Positions 9,202-19,617 of a stretch of DNA of 64,000 nt are shown here, in pieces. Numbering within the stretch: the first letter of the stretch is position 1; each line of letters starts with the position of its first letter. Made by a program: the position numbers and the translations under genes. A model generated the notes under the pieces. That model saw only the letters and a program-made list of their open reading frames with translations. It did no database searches and was not told where the DNA came from. The stretch lies in NCBI RefSeq assembly GCF_002080415.1, contig NZ_CP020474.1, positions 496,001 through 560,000 of the forward strand, given 5' to 3'. This DNA is from Roseovarius mucosus. Lineage in GTDB: Bacteria; Pseudomonadota; Alphaproteobacteria; Rhodobacterales; Rhodobacteraceae.

Positions 9202-10071
9202 TTAAGAATAATGGCCCAGCCTTACAGGAAGATTGAAGCGTTGTTCGTTGTCCCGGCAGATCGCCGGAAAATTCGGTATCTCACTGTAGAGTTGATAGAA
9301 AGACGTAATCAGCTCTCTCAATGGTAACTCGTCTTCCCAAATAGAATATTTAGGCTGTCTCCAATCGAGGCCTAATGACTTTGGGATGCTGTCCGGTATC
9401 ATTGCCCGCGTGTTGCCAAGAAATTCTCTTTCTGGCAACAGATCAAGAGCTTGCGGCGCTTGTAGCCCAAGGAGTTTAAGTACCCGCTCTAAAACACGCC
9501 ACAACACCCGGTTTGTGGGATGATTGAATGTGAACAGCGGCGGAGATTTTGACATTTCATCCAAGATGATTTCCATAACTGGAATGTCGACTGCCCTGTC
9601 ACGACCCAAAGACTCTTTCAATGAGATATCGTAGTATTTCAATTCCAACGGATCTTCCGACTTCATGCGACCAAGGCACACTTCGGACGACTCTCGGTTG
9701 AGAAAACAATCTATAATCCGTGTATCATGGTAATCGCTTAGCGGACCTTTCATCGTGCCACCTTCGGGCAATCTGAGGTATGATAGCTGCGGGAATAATC
9801 CACCGAAGAAAATCGAAGGAAATGAAACAAAGGTCTTAGAGGGGAATTTCGACTTCAATTCCGCAGTGGATAATTCTTTGAAAGACGGGCCCAAAGGTTG
9901 GTGAATAACGATGTCAGACTTCTGAATATTTTGAATAACGTCTAGGCGATTTTTGTCAGTTATTTGATGCACCAGTGGTGACCTGATTACGTTTAGATCA
10001 GGACAAAACTGAGATATCAGGGCCGCCATTGGACCAGCCTGACAGTTCGCTAAGATGGTAAGCAAAGCCAT
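9202..10071 (-). CDS. WcbI-like polysaccharide biosynthesis putative acyltransferase
   Basis: The N-terminus [14 protein letters not shown] matches the NCQA(G) opening of the WcbI family, known from the Burkholderia capsule locus and structurally a putative acetyltransferase. A later FVSFPSIFFGG segment fits the same fold. The start is the ATG at 10071, which shares one base with the gmd stop (TAATG), so the two genes are probably translationally coupled; the frame extends 32 codons upstream inside gmd. The length is 289 residues. G+C is low (26 of 60 bases in 9541-9600) against 41 of 60 in 10561-10620 of gmd. Confidence 0.65.
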   Translation of the reverse strand: MALLTILANCQAGPMAALISQFCPDLNVIRSPLVHQITDKNRLDVIQNIQKSDIVIHQPLGPSFKELSTAELKSKFPSKTFVSFPSIFFGGLFPQLSYLRLPEGGTMKGPLSDYHDTRIIDCFLNRESSEVCLGRMKSEDPLELKYYDISLKESLGRDRAVDIPVMEIILDEMSKSPPLFTFNHPTNRVLWRVLERVLKLLGLQAPQALDLLPEREFLGNTRAMIPDSIPKSLGLDWRQPKYSIWEDELPLRELITSFYQLYSEIPNFPAICRDNEQRFNLPVRLGHYS

Positions 10072-11189
10072 TAACCTTCCAAACTCACCGGCAACTCCAT
10101 GCCGTGCACTTTCAGCAAAGCGTGCCGCTGTGCTGTCTTCAAGTCTTCGGCCACCATCTCGGCGCACATTTCTTGCACGGTGATTTCGGGCACCCAGCCG
10201 AGTTTTTCCTTGGCCTTGGTGGGGTCGCCCAGCAGGGTCTCGACCTCGGCGGGGCGGAAATAGCGGGGGTCGATGCGCATGATCACCTGCCCCGGTGCGA
10301 TGGCGGGGGCCTTATCGCCGGTCACGGCCGTCACGGTGGCAATCTCCTCCACGCCGGTGCCGGTGAATTCGAGCGTGATGCCCAGCTCTTGCGCCGACCA
10401 TGTGATGAACTCGCGCACGGAATATTGCACGCCCGTGGCGATCACGAAATCATCCGCCACCTCTTGTTGCAGCATCATCCACTGCATGCGGACGTAATCC
10501 TTGGCATGGCCCCAATCGCGCAAGCTGTCGATATTGCCCATATAGAGGCAATCCTCTAGCCCCTGCGCGATATTGGCCAGCCCGCGCGTGATCTTGCGGG
10601 TGACAAAGGTCTCGCCGCGCCGGGGGCTCTCGTGGTTGAAGAGGATGCCGTTGCAGGCATAGATGCCATACGCCTCGCGGTAATTGACCGTGATCCAATA
10701 GGCATACATCTTGGCCACCGCATAGGGGCTGCGCGGGTGAAAGGGTGTTGTCTCGCGCTGTGGGATTTCCTGCACAAGGCCATACAGCTCTGATGTGGAG
10801 GCCTGATAGAAGCGGGTTTTATTCTCGAGCCCCAGAAAGCGGATCGCCTCGAGCAGGCGCAGGGTGCCGATGGCATCGACGTCGGCGGTATATTCGGGGG
10901 CCTCAAAGCTGACGGCGACATGGGATTGCGCGCCAAGGTTATAGACCTCGTCGGGCTGCACCTCGCTGAGGATGCGGGTGAGGTTCGAGCTATCGGTCAG
11001 ATCGCCGTAATGCAGCTTGAAATTCTGCCGCCCGCCGTGGGGGTCCTGGTAGATGTGATCCACCCGCTGGGTGTTGAAGAGCGAGGCGCGGCGCTTGATC
11101 CCATGCACCTCATAGCCCTTTTCGAGCAGGAATTCCGCAAGGTAAGAGCCATCCTGCCCCGTAACCCCCGTGATGAGCGCTTTCTTCAT
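10071..11189 (-). CDS. gmd: GDP-mannose 4,6-dehydratase
   Basis: It converts GDP-D-mannose to GDP-4-keto-6-deoxy-D-mannose, the precursor for Fcl. It is an extended SDR with [10 protein letters not shown] at residues 8-17, an active-site STSELYG at 131-137 (Thr132 and Glu134) and YAVAK with Tyr156 and Lys160. I start at the ATG at 11189, preceded by GGAGAG; the frame runs 44 codons further upstream without similarity to the family. At 372 residues it has normal length. GDP-mannose would come from the ManC encoded at 25.2-26.6 kb, so the fucose pathway is complete in the window apart from phosphomannomutase. Confidence 0.94.
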   Translation of the reverse strand: MKKALITGVTGQDGSYLAEFLLEKGYEVHGIKRRASLFNTQRVDHIYQDPHGGRQNFKLHYGDLTDSSNLTRILSEVQPDEVYNLGAQSHVAVSFEAPEYTADVDAIGTLRLLEAIRFLGLENKTRFYQASTSELYGLVQEIPQRETTPFHPRSPYAVAKMYAYWITVNYREAYGIYACNGILFNHESPRRGETFVTRKITRGLANIAQGLEDCLYMGNIDSLRDWGHAKDYVRMQWMMLQQEVADDFVIATGVQYSVREFITWSAQELGITLEFTGTGVEEIATVTAVTGDKAPAIAPGQVIMRIDPRYFRPAEVETLLGDPTKAKEKLGWVPEITVQEMCAEMVAEDLKTAQRHALLKVHGMELPVSLEG

Positions 11190-11277
11190 TCCGTCAACTC
11201 TCCGTTCTTGATTGGCCCTGCCCCAAGGCTGTCTCGGGCATTGCAGCACATGGGCCAAACCATCGCAAGCACCCCGG

Positions 11278-14200
11278 TCATACGCGCGTTTTCTTGCGCG
11301 CGAAGGCGATGCAGTTCTCAAGATGCGCGCTCAACTGCCGGTCAGGGAAGGCAGGATCAAGCGTGCGCGCGACCGTCTCTTTGACTGCCGCATCCCTGTC
11401 GATCCGGTGCAGGGCGTCTGCGGGCGCACACAAAAGCTCTGCCGCGAGGGCAATCGGATGCATGTGCTGAACTACGCGCCGCGCGACAACAGAATCTGCC
11501 GATTTCGCCGCCTGGCTTAAGATAAGCCACATTTGCTCACGTAGGCGATGAATGTTGTGGCGCTCAAAAGCAGTGGCACGAGCTTTTGTCGCCAAATCGG
11601 CGCGCCACTCTGGGTCAGCCCGTAATGCCAAAAGTGCCGCCTCAACTGCCGCATCGGAATCCTCAGTAACAACAACGGCCCCATCTACTCCTGCGAGATA
11701 GTCAACTGTGGCAAATCCTTTGGGCCCGTGCGCCAACAGAACCGAGCCCGACGCCAAACATTCCGGCATCTTATTGGCCATGCTGAATTTGACATAATCG
11801 GCTGTGGCCGGATCAAAATTATAGGCGATCAAGGTAACGTCTGCCTGCATAAGCCAACCTTTGTAGCCCTCAGCAGACAGAACGTTATTGGTAAATCGGG
11901 TATGCTTAAACTTGCCAAAATCATTCAGGTTTCGATTATAGTACGCTGCACGTGTATTGACTTCAAAACGCAGGTCATACCCCTTCTTACCGAGTGACTC
12001 GATCACGCGTGCAACACGCAAAACGCTCGCTCGCGTCATGTTCGGCTCTAATCCACCAGCATAGCGCACGACCATGGTTCCCGGAGTGTGTTTTTTTGGC
12101 GTTTGCCAATCTTCGGGAGCTACACCATTTGCCAAAGACCGGAATGGCAGCCTATATCGCCGGAACATCTCTTCGGACATCGCATTGCAGATCGACAGTC
12201 GCATCGAGGAATGGCTTAACAATGTCTCGAAGTCGGCATGGATACGATTATACTGGGCTGGGTCACTGATCTTAATGTGATGCGGCCAGTCGTCCATGAT
12301 CCAAGTGACAAGCGGCTTTTGGAGACGTTCTATGAGCGGCATCGCAAAATCATGAAGGACTCGAGTGTCGGGTACTGGTCGATAAAGTACAACTTCAGGC
12401 GCAAATGCGTCTACGAACGCAGCTGCTTCTTTGGGTTTAACTTCAAAGGGAATTGAATCGGGTCCCAGTCTTTGCCGTGTCAAAACCAAGTCTTCAGAAT
12501 TTCTGCAGGACACCTGCAAAATCTGTTCTGATGGCCAATCTCTTAAAAGGTTGTGCTTAAGTTCACCTGTTGCAGAGCCGTTACCAATCGGGGTTAAATC
12601 AAGGAGCAGCAGTCGCGGATAATCTCTAAGTTCCAGAGGTCGCTTTGGTGGAAAGAGATCAGCAAAATTGCGCCGTTCAAAAACTTCGAGCTGTCCGCCA
12701 ACAGTGGCATTATAGATCCGCTGGTTGCTCTGATCGACAACTTTGCGTGCTTCTTTATAGGCTTCGACCATCTTACTGACCTGAGGGTCGTGCCAACGGA
12801 AACCTTTTCCAAAATAATCTGGGTGAAAATGATTCACGTCATCGGATTTCATATCGATCACCCCGACAGAGTAGGATGATGCTTGTTGCGCATCCTCGGG
12901 AATAGCATAGCTCGCATCGACACCAATCATGTAAATCTCTTCAAAGCCCATGTAGTATGCCAATTGAAGCATCGAGAAGGTTACAGTCGCGCCTGTGTAA
13001 GTAATTTCGTCGGCTTGCGTAGAGAAATCAAATCCGTGGGGATAGCTTTTACGGGGCCTATGATTGTAGAAAATCGTATCCTCGGATTCGGGAAACATGT
13101 ATCCAAGGTACGCTGGGAACAGCTTGGTTGGCCCTTTGAAAGCCTTAATCCATTTGGCCCGATCCTCCGCCACCAAATGGTCTTCAACCACATAGAAAGT
13201 AGGCGTCCAATCAAGATCCTTTGCCTTAAGGAAAAAACCATTTACCGCAAAGGTCACCTCATCCTTGAGCAAGCTCAGATCTGTCTCGTTCAAGCTGGGA
13301 CCATTGCCGATAATGAAACAACGCTTGGTGCCACGGTATTTTTCACGCAAGGCGCGCAGACGCGGCGAATAGACCTCTTTCAGACCTTTCTCATATATAT
13401 GCTTCACGCGTTTTAGGCCCTTGATCTGGGCCTCGACAGCAATTTTTTCTGTCGGTAGGTAAATTGGTGCGCGCGTCGGAAGCTTTGAGATTAGCTCTTT
13501 TAGCTCTTTTTTTAACCCATCCATTTCGGCCTTTGTCAGGTTCTTTCGTGGTGCTGGGAGTGAAAGGTCTGCTCTTTTCACAACGCTTTTAACGAGAGCT
13601 TTCCATGAATGCTTACCGAGGTAGTCACTACGAACCTTGGCAACTCCGGGCAGGAATTCATCATAGCGCTTAGCCACCTCTCGCACTGCGGAAGCCAATG
13701 CCGCCGGATCTGGATCGGCGCAAAGGCCGATATGCCCTGCTTTGACAATATCGGAAAGCCATGTGTTCTTGAGCACTACCACAGGCTTGCCCAGAAGAAA
13801 GGCATCAACCAGAATTCCAGAGGTTCGCCGCCGAAAGGCCTCGGACAGGTAGGGGATGACCACGATATCCGCCGTGCGGATCATGTCGATGAACTCACCA
13901 TCAGACATGTCATCCCCAAGAATGTCGACCTTTGTCCCTACCTCGGCGGTCATTGACTGCAAGGCGTCTTCAAGATCTTTTCCGGACACACGATCTATGC
14001 GTGCGCGCAACCGGAGCCTAAGGTCTGGGTCGTTCGCCAACAACGCGCAAGCGCCTGTGGAAAGAGCAAACCCTTTTTCCTTGCGTGTTCCGCCGGGGAA
14101 TACAGCCCGAAGCGGTTTGCCCGGCTTGGACAGGGGCAATTCATCCAGCGTCACGACAGTCTTGTCGTCGAACGTGGTGCTGGGATGGGGCAAAACCGGA

Positions 14201-15975
14201 AGAGAAACCGACCAATCCGTGCTGAATTCATCAGCGATCTGCTCGGTAGAATGCATAAGGAAGACTTGGTTCGACCGCTCCAAACGCTTGGCGACGCGAT
14301 ACCACTGCGATTTGTAGGTCGGGTCGTTCTGATCAAAATTGTACGACCAGAATAAGTTGATCACCGCCCGGAACCTGGGTCTCCTCATTAGGAGATGCTC
14401 GACTGTCTCTGCAACTTCTATACTGCCGATATACATGAACACACAGATCGCGTCTGCCGGATAGCGCAAATCAAGCGTAGAAAAGGCTTCGTCAAGCTCC
14501 TTTGCAAATTGCATCATGTCGCGGCGACGCGTCTGTGGCCAGTCCTTACCCACTGTCCAGCTATGAACCGAAAAGACCGGCAAAACGAGTTCGGCATTGT
14601 CCGGGAAGAACTTGGGATCAAGCTCTTTGCGGCAGATCAGCGCGAACTCGGTGTTCAGATCATGACATCCCTCTGCCACGCGCTTGTCATAGGCCAGAAA
14701 ATGACCCCAGTCATCCTTGGCATCCGGGTCGATCATCGCGAAAACCGCGACTTTCGATCCGGCGGCCATGCTATCGGGATTAGGGGCTTCGCGCATGCGC
14801 AGGGCTGGAATCATCGAAGGTGTCGCGGTCTCGATCACCCTTCCCGCAGCTTCGAGAGCGGTCAGCACCTCTTCTACGTCGCGGCAATGATCGGTGTAGT
14901 AATCGTTGTAATCAATCGCAAAAAACGCCGGATGCGCCGCCTGAATCTCGGACATCTTGTCGTTGAACTGCGCCTTTTTGTCATGCGACCAGAAGAAACT
15001 GTCATCCGTAAGATTACGCCCGTCGCAGCCAACGATCTCGATCTTGCGCGCGATACTGGCCGCGATCGGCAAGAGCGCCAGTGTCAGGACGTTTGGATAG
15101 GGTTTTAGATAGAATGTCTCTGCGAGATTGCTGGGCGGCGCGCCCTCTTTGTCGAAGGGCACGCCAATGATACGAGACCGCAGGTCAACGGGCAGGAACG
15201 TGTCATAAATCGCGAAATCCCGCATCGGGCAAACGAACCATGCGCCCGTTTCTCGCAACGCCTGAATGAGCTCGTCGCGAAAGGCCCCCGCATAACCAGA
15301 ACAGCCCGCATGATAGAGCGGATCGGCGGCAGTTATGATCCGTGGGCGTGTTGCGGCGATAATATCGCGGTTCTTGACGATGGAGTTGGAGATAACGCAG
15401 ATACCATCGCTAAAGTCGTGCCCCTCAACAAAATCACTAAGCGTCGGGCCGCTGCCGAAAACATAGGCTTTCTCGTGCTGCCCGATGTCAGCCACCATCG
15501 CGCGCATGCGCGCATGGTTCACCTCGAGCAGTGCGGCGCGGTCGGCGTAGCGGTTGAGACCGGCCCAAAGGTAAAAGGAGCCCTCCATCCGTGTCCGCAA
15601 AGGATCGACCCGGTAAAGCCCCTGTTTCGCACCCAAGGCCTTGATGGCCGCCTTGACCGGCGCAGGCGCATTATTCTCTGCCGTTTCATCCCAAATCAAC
15701 AAGAGGTCCCGCGCAAGATCGACCTCGGATATCGCAGCGGCAAAATCCTCGTGATCCAGCAGCTTTATCTTGGCCTTCACCGCCTCGAGATCACCCGCCA
15801 CCAGCGGATCAAGCTGCGGTGCCAATTTTGCCGCGTCGACCAATGCGCGGCGGCTTGTGAAATGGATGCTGTCAATCTTGCTCAGATAGGGTTTGAAATA
15901 CCACGCCAAGCGACACACGACATTGTCAATGTCTTCCAGATTGAGCAGGGCTGGATAGATGAAAACTTTGGACAT
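11278..15975 (-). CDS. Giant four-module protein: DUF115-like, glycosyltransferase, DUF115, glycosyltransferase
   Basis: The product has 1565 residues. About 1-400 is a DUF115/MptE-like module (GSGPTLSDF near 172). About 400-830 is a GT4-type glycosyltransferase with a [10 protein letters not shown] donor-site start near 627 and a later [18 protein letters not shown] helix. About 880-1110 is a second, more canonical DUF115 module ([13 protein letters not shown] near 886; GVDASY). About 1115-1480 is a second GT-B glycosyltransferase (NGVAPEDW, then [13 protein letters not shown]). DUF115 is the domain of Maf flagellin glycosyltransferases, so protein or surface-layer glycosylation is plausible. 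No membrane segment or signal peptide is seen, so it should be cytoplasmic. Base composition drops from about 63% G+C near the 5' end to about 48-50% in the middle (single lines counted), hinting at mosaic assembly. Confidence 0.75.
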   Translation of the reverse strand: MSKVFIYPALLNLEDIDNVVCRLAWYFKPYLSKIDSIHFTSRRALVDAAKLAPQLDPLVAGDLEAVKAKIKLLDHEDFAAAISEVDLARDLLLIWDETAENNAPAPVKAAIKALGAKQGLYRVDPLRTRMEGSFYLWAGLNRYADRAALLEVNHARMRAMVADIGQHEKAYVFGSGPTLSDFVEGHDFSDGICVISNSIVKNRDIIAATRPRIITAADPLYHAGCSGYAGAFRDELIQALRETGAWFVCPMRDFAIYDTFLPVDLRSRIIGVPFDKEGAPPSNLAETFYLKPYPNVLTLALLPIAASIARKIEIVGCDGRNLTDDSFFWSHDKKAQFNDKMSEIQAAHPAFFAIDYNDYYTDHCRDVEEVLTALEAAGRVIETATPSMIPALRMREAPNPDSMAAGSKVAVFAMIDPDAKDDWGHFLAYDKRVAEGCHDLNTEFALICRKELDPKFFPDNAELVLPVFSVHSWTVGKDWPQTRRRDMMQFAKELDEAFSTLDLRYPADAICVFMYIGSIEVAETVEHLLMRRPRFRAVINLFWSYNFDQNDPTYKSQWYRVAKRLERSNQVFLMHSTEQIADEFSTDWSVSLPVLPHPSTTFDDKTVVTLDELPLSKPGKPLRAVFPGGTRKEKGFALSTGACALLANDPDLRLRLRARIDRVSGKDLEDALQSMTAEVGTKVDILGDDMSDGEFIDMIRTADIVVIPYLSEAFRRRTSGILVDAFLLGKPVVVLKNTWLSDIVKAGHIGLCADPDPAALASAVREVAKRYDEFLPGVAKVRSDYLGKHSWKALVKSVVKRADLSLPAPRKNLTKAEMDGLKKELKELISKLPTRAPIYLPTEKIAVEAQIKGLKRVKHIYEKGLKEVYSPRLRALREKYRGTKRCFIIGNGPSLNETDLSLLKDEVTFAVNGFFLKAKDLDWTPTFYVVEDHLVAEDRAKWIKAFKGPTKLFPAYLGYMFPESEDTIFYNHRPRKSYPHGFDFSTQADEITYTGATVTFSMLQLAYYMGFEEIYMIGVDASYAIPEDAQQASSYSVGVIDMKSDDVNHFHPDYFGKGFRWHDPQVSKMVEAYKEARKVVDQSNQRIYNATVGGQLEVFERRNFADLFPPKRPLELRDYPRLLLLDLTPIGNGSATGELKHNLLRDWPSEQILQVSCRNSEDLVLTRQRLGPDSIPFEVKPKEAAAFVDAFAPEVVLYRPVPDTRVLHDFAMPLIERLQKPLVTWIMDDWPHHIKISDPAQYNRIHADFETLLSHSSMRLSICNAMSEEMFRRYRLPFRSLANGVAPEDWQTPKKHTPGTMVVRYAGGLEPNMTRASVLRVARVIESLGKKGYDLRFEVNTRAAYYNRNLNDFGKFKHTRFTNNVLSAEGYKGWLMQADVTLIAYNFDPATADYVKFSMANKMPECLASGSVLLAHGPKGFATVDYLAGVDGAVVVTEDSDAAVEAALLALRADPEWRADLATKARATAFERHNIHRLREQMWLILSQAAKSADSVVARRVVQHMHPIALAAELLCAPADALHRIDRDAAVKETVARTLDPAFPDRQLSAHLENCIAFARKKTRV

Positions 15976-16033
15976 TGGATCTCACGTTGCGTTTGCTTTG
16001 GCAATTTGCAGTCATAGCAAAAGGCGGGTGGGC

Positions 16034-16960
16034 TCAAAAAAAGCCGCTTAATCGCTCGATGGCGGTGTGGCTGGCGCGGATAACAGCATCGACGGTGTTC
16101 GAGCCATTGTGCGACCCAAAGATACAGCGTTCCATGCTGCGCAAAGGGCTGTCCATCGGAAGCGGCTCGATTTCGAACACGTCCAGGGCTGCGGAATGCA
16201 CATGGCCCGATTGCAGTGCCGCGATCAGCGCCGCCTCGTCGATCAGCGGGCCGCGCGCGACGTTGACGATGCGCACCCCCGGCATGCAGCGCGCCAGAAC
16301 ATCGGCGTTGAGCATGTGGAAATTGTGCTTGTTCAACGCGCAGGTGAACACAAGAAAGTCGCACTCCTCGACCCGGTCGGGCCAGGCCGCGCGCGTCAGC
16401 CCATCAAGTCCGGCATCTCCGGTAACGCCGGGATCATAGGCAATCGCCTTGAGCCCAAGCGCCTGAAGCCGCGTGACGGTGTTGCGCCCGATGTCCCCCA
16501 ATCCGATCACGCCGACCGTGCGACCCGCAAGGCTGATGCCCGCAGGTTTGGGCCAACCGCCCGCACGCACGCCCCGGTCGATCAAGAAAAGCTCACGGGC
16601 AAGCCCAATCACAAGGCCCGTGGCAACATCGGCCACCTCTGCCCCAAACATTTGCGGCGTGTTGATAATGGGAATGCCCAAATCCTTGCAGGCATCGAAA
16701 TCGACGTTATCGACGCCAATGCCCCATTTCACGGCGGCCCGCAGCCGCCCGACCCGGCCTGCCGAGAACACCTGCCGCGTGGCGGGATCGTCGCCGATGA
16801 TCCAGCCGTCAAAGCCCGGCAAAAGGTCCATCAGCTCTGCCTCGGTCATCACTTGCGTCACCTTGGCCGGGTGCAGGCGCAGGCCCTTTTCGGCAGCAGG
16901 TTCCATGAACAGGTCGATTTGGCCCAGCATCGGAGGGCAGGTTACAAGCACGTCTTTCAT
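16034..16960 (-). CDS. D-isomer-specific 2-hydroxyacid dehydrogenase (phosphoglycerate dehydrogenase-like)
   Basis: It is an NAD-dependent oxidoreductase of the SerA/GyaR fold, 308 residues from the ATG at 16960. The Rossmann motif GLGDIG lies at about 153-158 and the active-site residues are Arg236 (VARGPL), Glu265 (EIEPLP) and His284 (GSHNG). There is no C-terminal ACT domain, so it is not a classical serine-pathway SerA. It starts four bases after the stop of the CMP-sugar synthetase gene, which implies a shared transcript and a sugar-acid or 2-keto-acid substrate for the glycan. The exact substrate is unknown. Confidence 0.8.
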   Translation of the reverse strand: MKDVLVTCPPMLGQIDLFMEPAAEKGLRLHPAKVTQVMTEAELMDLLPGFDGWIIGDDPATRQVFSAGRVGRLRAAVKWGIGVDNVDFDACKDLGIPIINTPQMFGAEVADVATGLVIGLARELFLIDRGVRAGGWPKPAGISLAGRTVGVIGLGDIGRNTVTRLQALGLKAIAYDPGVTGDAGLDGLTRAAWPDRVEECDFLVFTCALNKHNFHMLNADVLARCMPGVRIVNVARGPLIDEAALIAALQSGHVHSAALDVFEIEPLPMDSPLRSMERCIFGSHNGSNTVDAVIRASHTAIERLSGFF

Positions 16961-16964
16961 TGGG

Positions 16965-17666
16965 TCACGCCGTCTTTTGGTGTTGCATGTGCAGACTGGC
17001 CACTGCCTCGGCAAGGGCCCAGTCTTCGGGAGTGTCGATGTCGACAGCTTCCATCTTGTTCATCTCGTGCAGGATCGGCTTGCGCCCGATCCGTGCATTG
17101 GTCGCGGCAAAGCTATCCCGTGAGAAAATGAAAAGGTTCGAGTTCTCTTCGAACCACGGTTCCAGATCTTGCGTCTGAACGAGGTTGTCCGGATCATGGT
17201 TCACCGGGCTGGCATCGGCGCGGTAAAACCGGGTCTGAATTTTGTTGACCGTAAAGAGCGAATCCGCCGTGCCATCCGCAACCCCCGCCCGATAGGCGGC
17301 CAAAGCCGCCCGGATGGTTTCGGGCCGCAGCATCGGGTTGGTCGTATGGGTCATCAAATAGGTCTCCGCTTCTACGGCGGCGATATCATCGGCCAAGATC
17401 AGATTCATCGACACCGTATCGCCACACAGCTCTGCCTTGCGATCCCGGATTCGCACGCGGTCCGACTCTACCAGCCCATTCTCTGCAAGAATGTGACGGG
17501 CATCCGTATTGATGACGACCTCATCAATTTCATCAAGCGCCAGAAGCGAATCCAAAATCCAGGCAAAGAGAGGTTTGCCGTGTAGTGGACGGAAATTCTT
17601 GCCCTTAACTCTTTGACTGTTGGCTTTCATGGGGAGGAGTGCGACGCAGCGGCCTGAGCCAGTCAT
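16965..17666 (-). CDS. CMP-sugar synthetase (acylneuraminate cytidylyltransferase family)
   Basis: The N-terminal nucleotide-binding stretch ALLPMKANSQRVKGKNFRPL has the conserved Lys/Arg loop of NeuA-type enzymes, and VINTDARH and THTTNPMLR follow in the expected order. It should activate a nonulosonic or related sugar acid with CTP. The start is uncertain: ATG at 17666 (234 residues) has an AAGG upstream, while an ATG at 17684 is possible. Either start overlaps the end of the GT2 gene by 60-80 bases, so the genes are tightly linked. No NeuB-like sugar-acid synthase lies in the window, so the sugar being activated is not apparent. Confidence 0.8.
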   Translation of the reverse strand: MTGSGRCVALLPMKANSQRVKGKNFRPLHGKPLFAWILDSLLALDEIDEVVINTDARHILAENGLVESDRVRIRDRKAELCGDTVSMNLILADDIAAVEAETYLMTHTTNPMLRPETIRAALAAYRAGVADGTADSLFTVNKIQTRFYRADASPVNHDPDNLVQTQDLEPWFEENSNLFIFSRDSFAATNARIGRKPILHEMNKMEAVDIDTPEDWALAEAVASLHMQHQKTA

Positions 17667-18567
17667 CTTGTGCGGCCTTTTCATTGACTTGTGGAAAGAA
17701 GAAACGTTCCTTGGCATGTTGCGACAACAGCCGGTGTTCGTGATTGCCCTTGTGCGATCCGACGTATTGGTTCCAGCGATACCGCAGCATATCCATGCGC
17801 GAGGTCGAGCGAATGTTGTTGAGTGCGGCGGCGCGCCAATCCCCGATCACACTGCGGATCACATAGCGCAGAACATCAAAGCGCGACAAATGCACCTCTG
17901 GCATGATCGAGCGCAGCGCAATCGCCTCGCGCTCAAACCGGCGTCGAACCTGTGCCCAGCTCTCTTGATGGTGGTGGAATACAGGCGCATCCGCCACATA
18001 GGCGATCTTATGCCCTGCGCTTACCAAGCGTTTGGCAAGTTCCATATCCTCAAGACCCGTCAGTGCCTCGTCAAAGGGATGCTTTTGCCATGCGCTGCGC
18101 AGCAGTGCAGAGTTGGCATTGTTGCAAAAGAATCCGTCCTGCGGAATGGCCGAGACATCCGGGAAGTATTTGGCAAAGATGCGACGTTCGCTGTAATTGC
18201 TATCGTCATCCCCGATCTGGCGACCGTAACTATAGCTGGCCACGCCGTCGATCAGCGGTTGGCACAGGTTCTGCAGCCACATCGTATCAACAGGCACGCA
18301 ATGGCCAGAGATGAACACAAGCAGATCTCCGGTTGCGTGATCGCAGCCACGATTCAACGAGCGCCCGAAAGAGAATTCAGATTTCTTGATGGTTGTGACC
18401 CGGCAGCCATGGCGCTCTGCAATCTCAACAGTGCCGTCTGTTGAGCCCGAGTCGATCAGGACCACCTCAACGTCAAGACCGTTGGTCTGTTGAGCGCCGA
18501 TCATCACCATAAGATCGTCGAGGTGCTGCGCTTCGTTCAATGTTCTAATCACAATGCTTGCAAGCAT
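17605..18567 (-). CDS. Glycosyltransferase family 2
   Basis: A GT-A fold enzyme: VIRTLNEAQHL at the N-terminus, then DSGSTDGT (nucleotide-sugar binding), a FISGHCVP segment at the place of the DXD strand, and GLEDMELAKRL as the ED base motif. The ATG at 18567 is chosen because AGGA sits nine bases upstream; a nearer upstream ATG at 18576 has no spacing for a ribosome site. Length is 320 residues. It is the first gene of a three-gene unit with the CMP-sugar synthetase and the hydroxyacid dehydrogenase, so a CMP-activated donor is possible but unproven. No transmembrane segments are evident. Confidence 0.82.
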   Translation of the reverse strand: MLASIVIRTLNEAQHLDDLMVMIGAQQTNGLDVEVVLIDSGSTDGTVEIAERHGCRVTTIKKSEFSFGRSLNRGCDHATGDLLVFISGHCVPVDTMWLQNLCQPLIDGVASYSYGRQIGDDDSNYSERRIFAKYFPDVSAIPQDGFFCNNANSALLRSAWQKHPFDEALTGLEDMELAKRLVSAGHKIAYVADAPVFHHHQESWAQVRRRFEREAIALRSIMPEVHLSRFDVLRYVIRSVIGDWRAAALNNIRSTSRMDMLRYRWNQYVGSHKGNHEHRLLSQHAKERFFFPQVNEKAAQDDWLRPLRRTPPHESQQSKS

Positions 18568-18849
18568 TTGAACCATCCTATGCAAGTCGCTTTGGGCACA
18601 ACAACCTACCGTTACCGGTACCATTTAAAATATGCGTGAGACGAACACCAACCGAACCGAACACTATCGACACTTGGCGTATCTATCGAGTTGAACCTTG
18701 CATGTCCACCCTCAGCACTGCGGCCAATGGGCGGAATCCGCCGAAACTCCAGCGGGATTGATCAAAAAATAGGCGAAGTTCCGGCTTGCATCCTTGGCTG
18801 AGAGCGTTAGCAAAAGGGGTGAATTGACGCCATCGAGGGGACTTTTGCG

Positions 18850-19617
18850 ATGACCGACGCCCACTATCCCGATCTGAAGGGTCGCTCTGTCTTTGTCACC
18901 GGCGGAGGTTCTGGGATCGGCGCGGCCCTGACCGAGGCGTTTGTCGCTCAAGGGGCCAAAGTCGCCTTTGTGCAACGTTCGGATGCGACAGCGTTTTGTG
19001 ACAGAATCGCTGATCGTCACGGGGCCCGCCCCTTGTATCTGCCTTGCGACATTACGGATCGCACAGCGCTGCATCAGGCACTTGAGTTTGCGCGCGATGC
19101 ACATGGGCCAGTGCAGGTTTTGGTCAACAATGCCGCCAACGATCAGCGTCACCGCGCCGAGGATCTGGACGAAGCCGGATGGAACGCCAGTCTTGCGGTG
19201 AATCTGTCTGCCTATTTCTTTGCCATTCAGGGCGTCGTTGGCCAGATGCGGACCGCCGGGGGCGGCTCGATCATCAATTTCTCGTCGATCAGCTATATGA
19301 TGGGAAATGCGGGCTACCCTGCTTATGTGACCGCGAATGCCGGGATTACCGGCATGACCCGCGCTCTTGCGCGCGAATTTGGACCAGAGCGTATTCGGGT
19401 CAATGCGCTGGTGCCCGGATGGGTGATGACAGAACGCCAACGCACCCTTTGGGCTACGCCCACGGACCTTGCCGCGCATCTGGAGAAGCAATGCCTCAAG
19501 GAACACCTTGTCCCCGAGGATATCAGTGGCGGTACGCTTTTTCTGGCCTCTGAGGCCAGCCGGATGATGACCGGTCAGGCATTGGTCATCGACGGCGGCG
19601 TGGTTGTAACGGGATGA
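18850..19617 (+). CDS. Short-chain dehydrogenase/reductase with altered catalytic motif
   Basis: It is a classical SDR of 255 residues with TGGGSGIG at 17-24, NNAA at 93-96 and SSIS at 145-148. The active-site tetrad is incomplete: in the Y-x-x-x-K motif the residues read Y159-V-T-A-N163, so the catalytic lysine is asparagine (codon AAT at 19336-19338). The surrounding residues AYVTANAGITG are otherwise a textbook match. The ribosome site GAGGGGA is strong. Its stop overlaps the start of the SMP-30 lactonase gene by four bases, a pairing typical of oxidative sugar pathways (sugar to lactone to acid). With lysine lost, activity may be reduced or changed. Confidence 0.82.
   Translation: MTDAHYPDLKGRSVFVTGGGSGIGAALTEAFVAQGAKVAFVQRSDATAFCDRIADRHGARPLYLPCDITDRTALHQALEFARDAHGPVQVLVNNAANDQRHRAEDLDEAGWNASLAVNLSAYFFAIQGVVGQMRTAGGGSIINFSSISYMMGNAGYPAYVTANAGITGMTRALAREFGPERIRVNALVPGWVMTERQRTLWATPTDLAAHLEKQCLKEHLVPEDISGGTLFLASEASRMMTGQALVIDGGVVVTG

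Noticed and set aside
17130..17165. Hairpin with GGTTCGAG resembling a tRNA T-arm
   Set aside because: No acceptor stem or anticodon arm around it, and it lies inside the CMP-sugar synthetase coding sequence.
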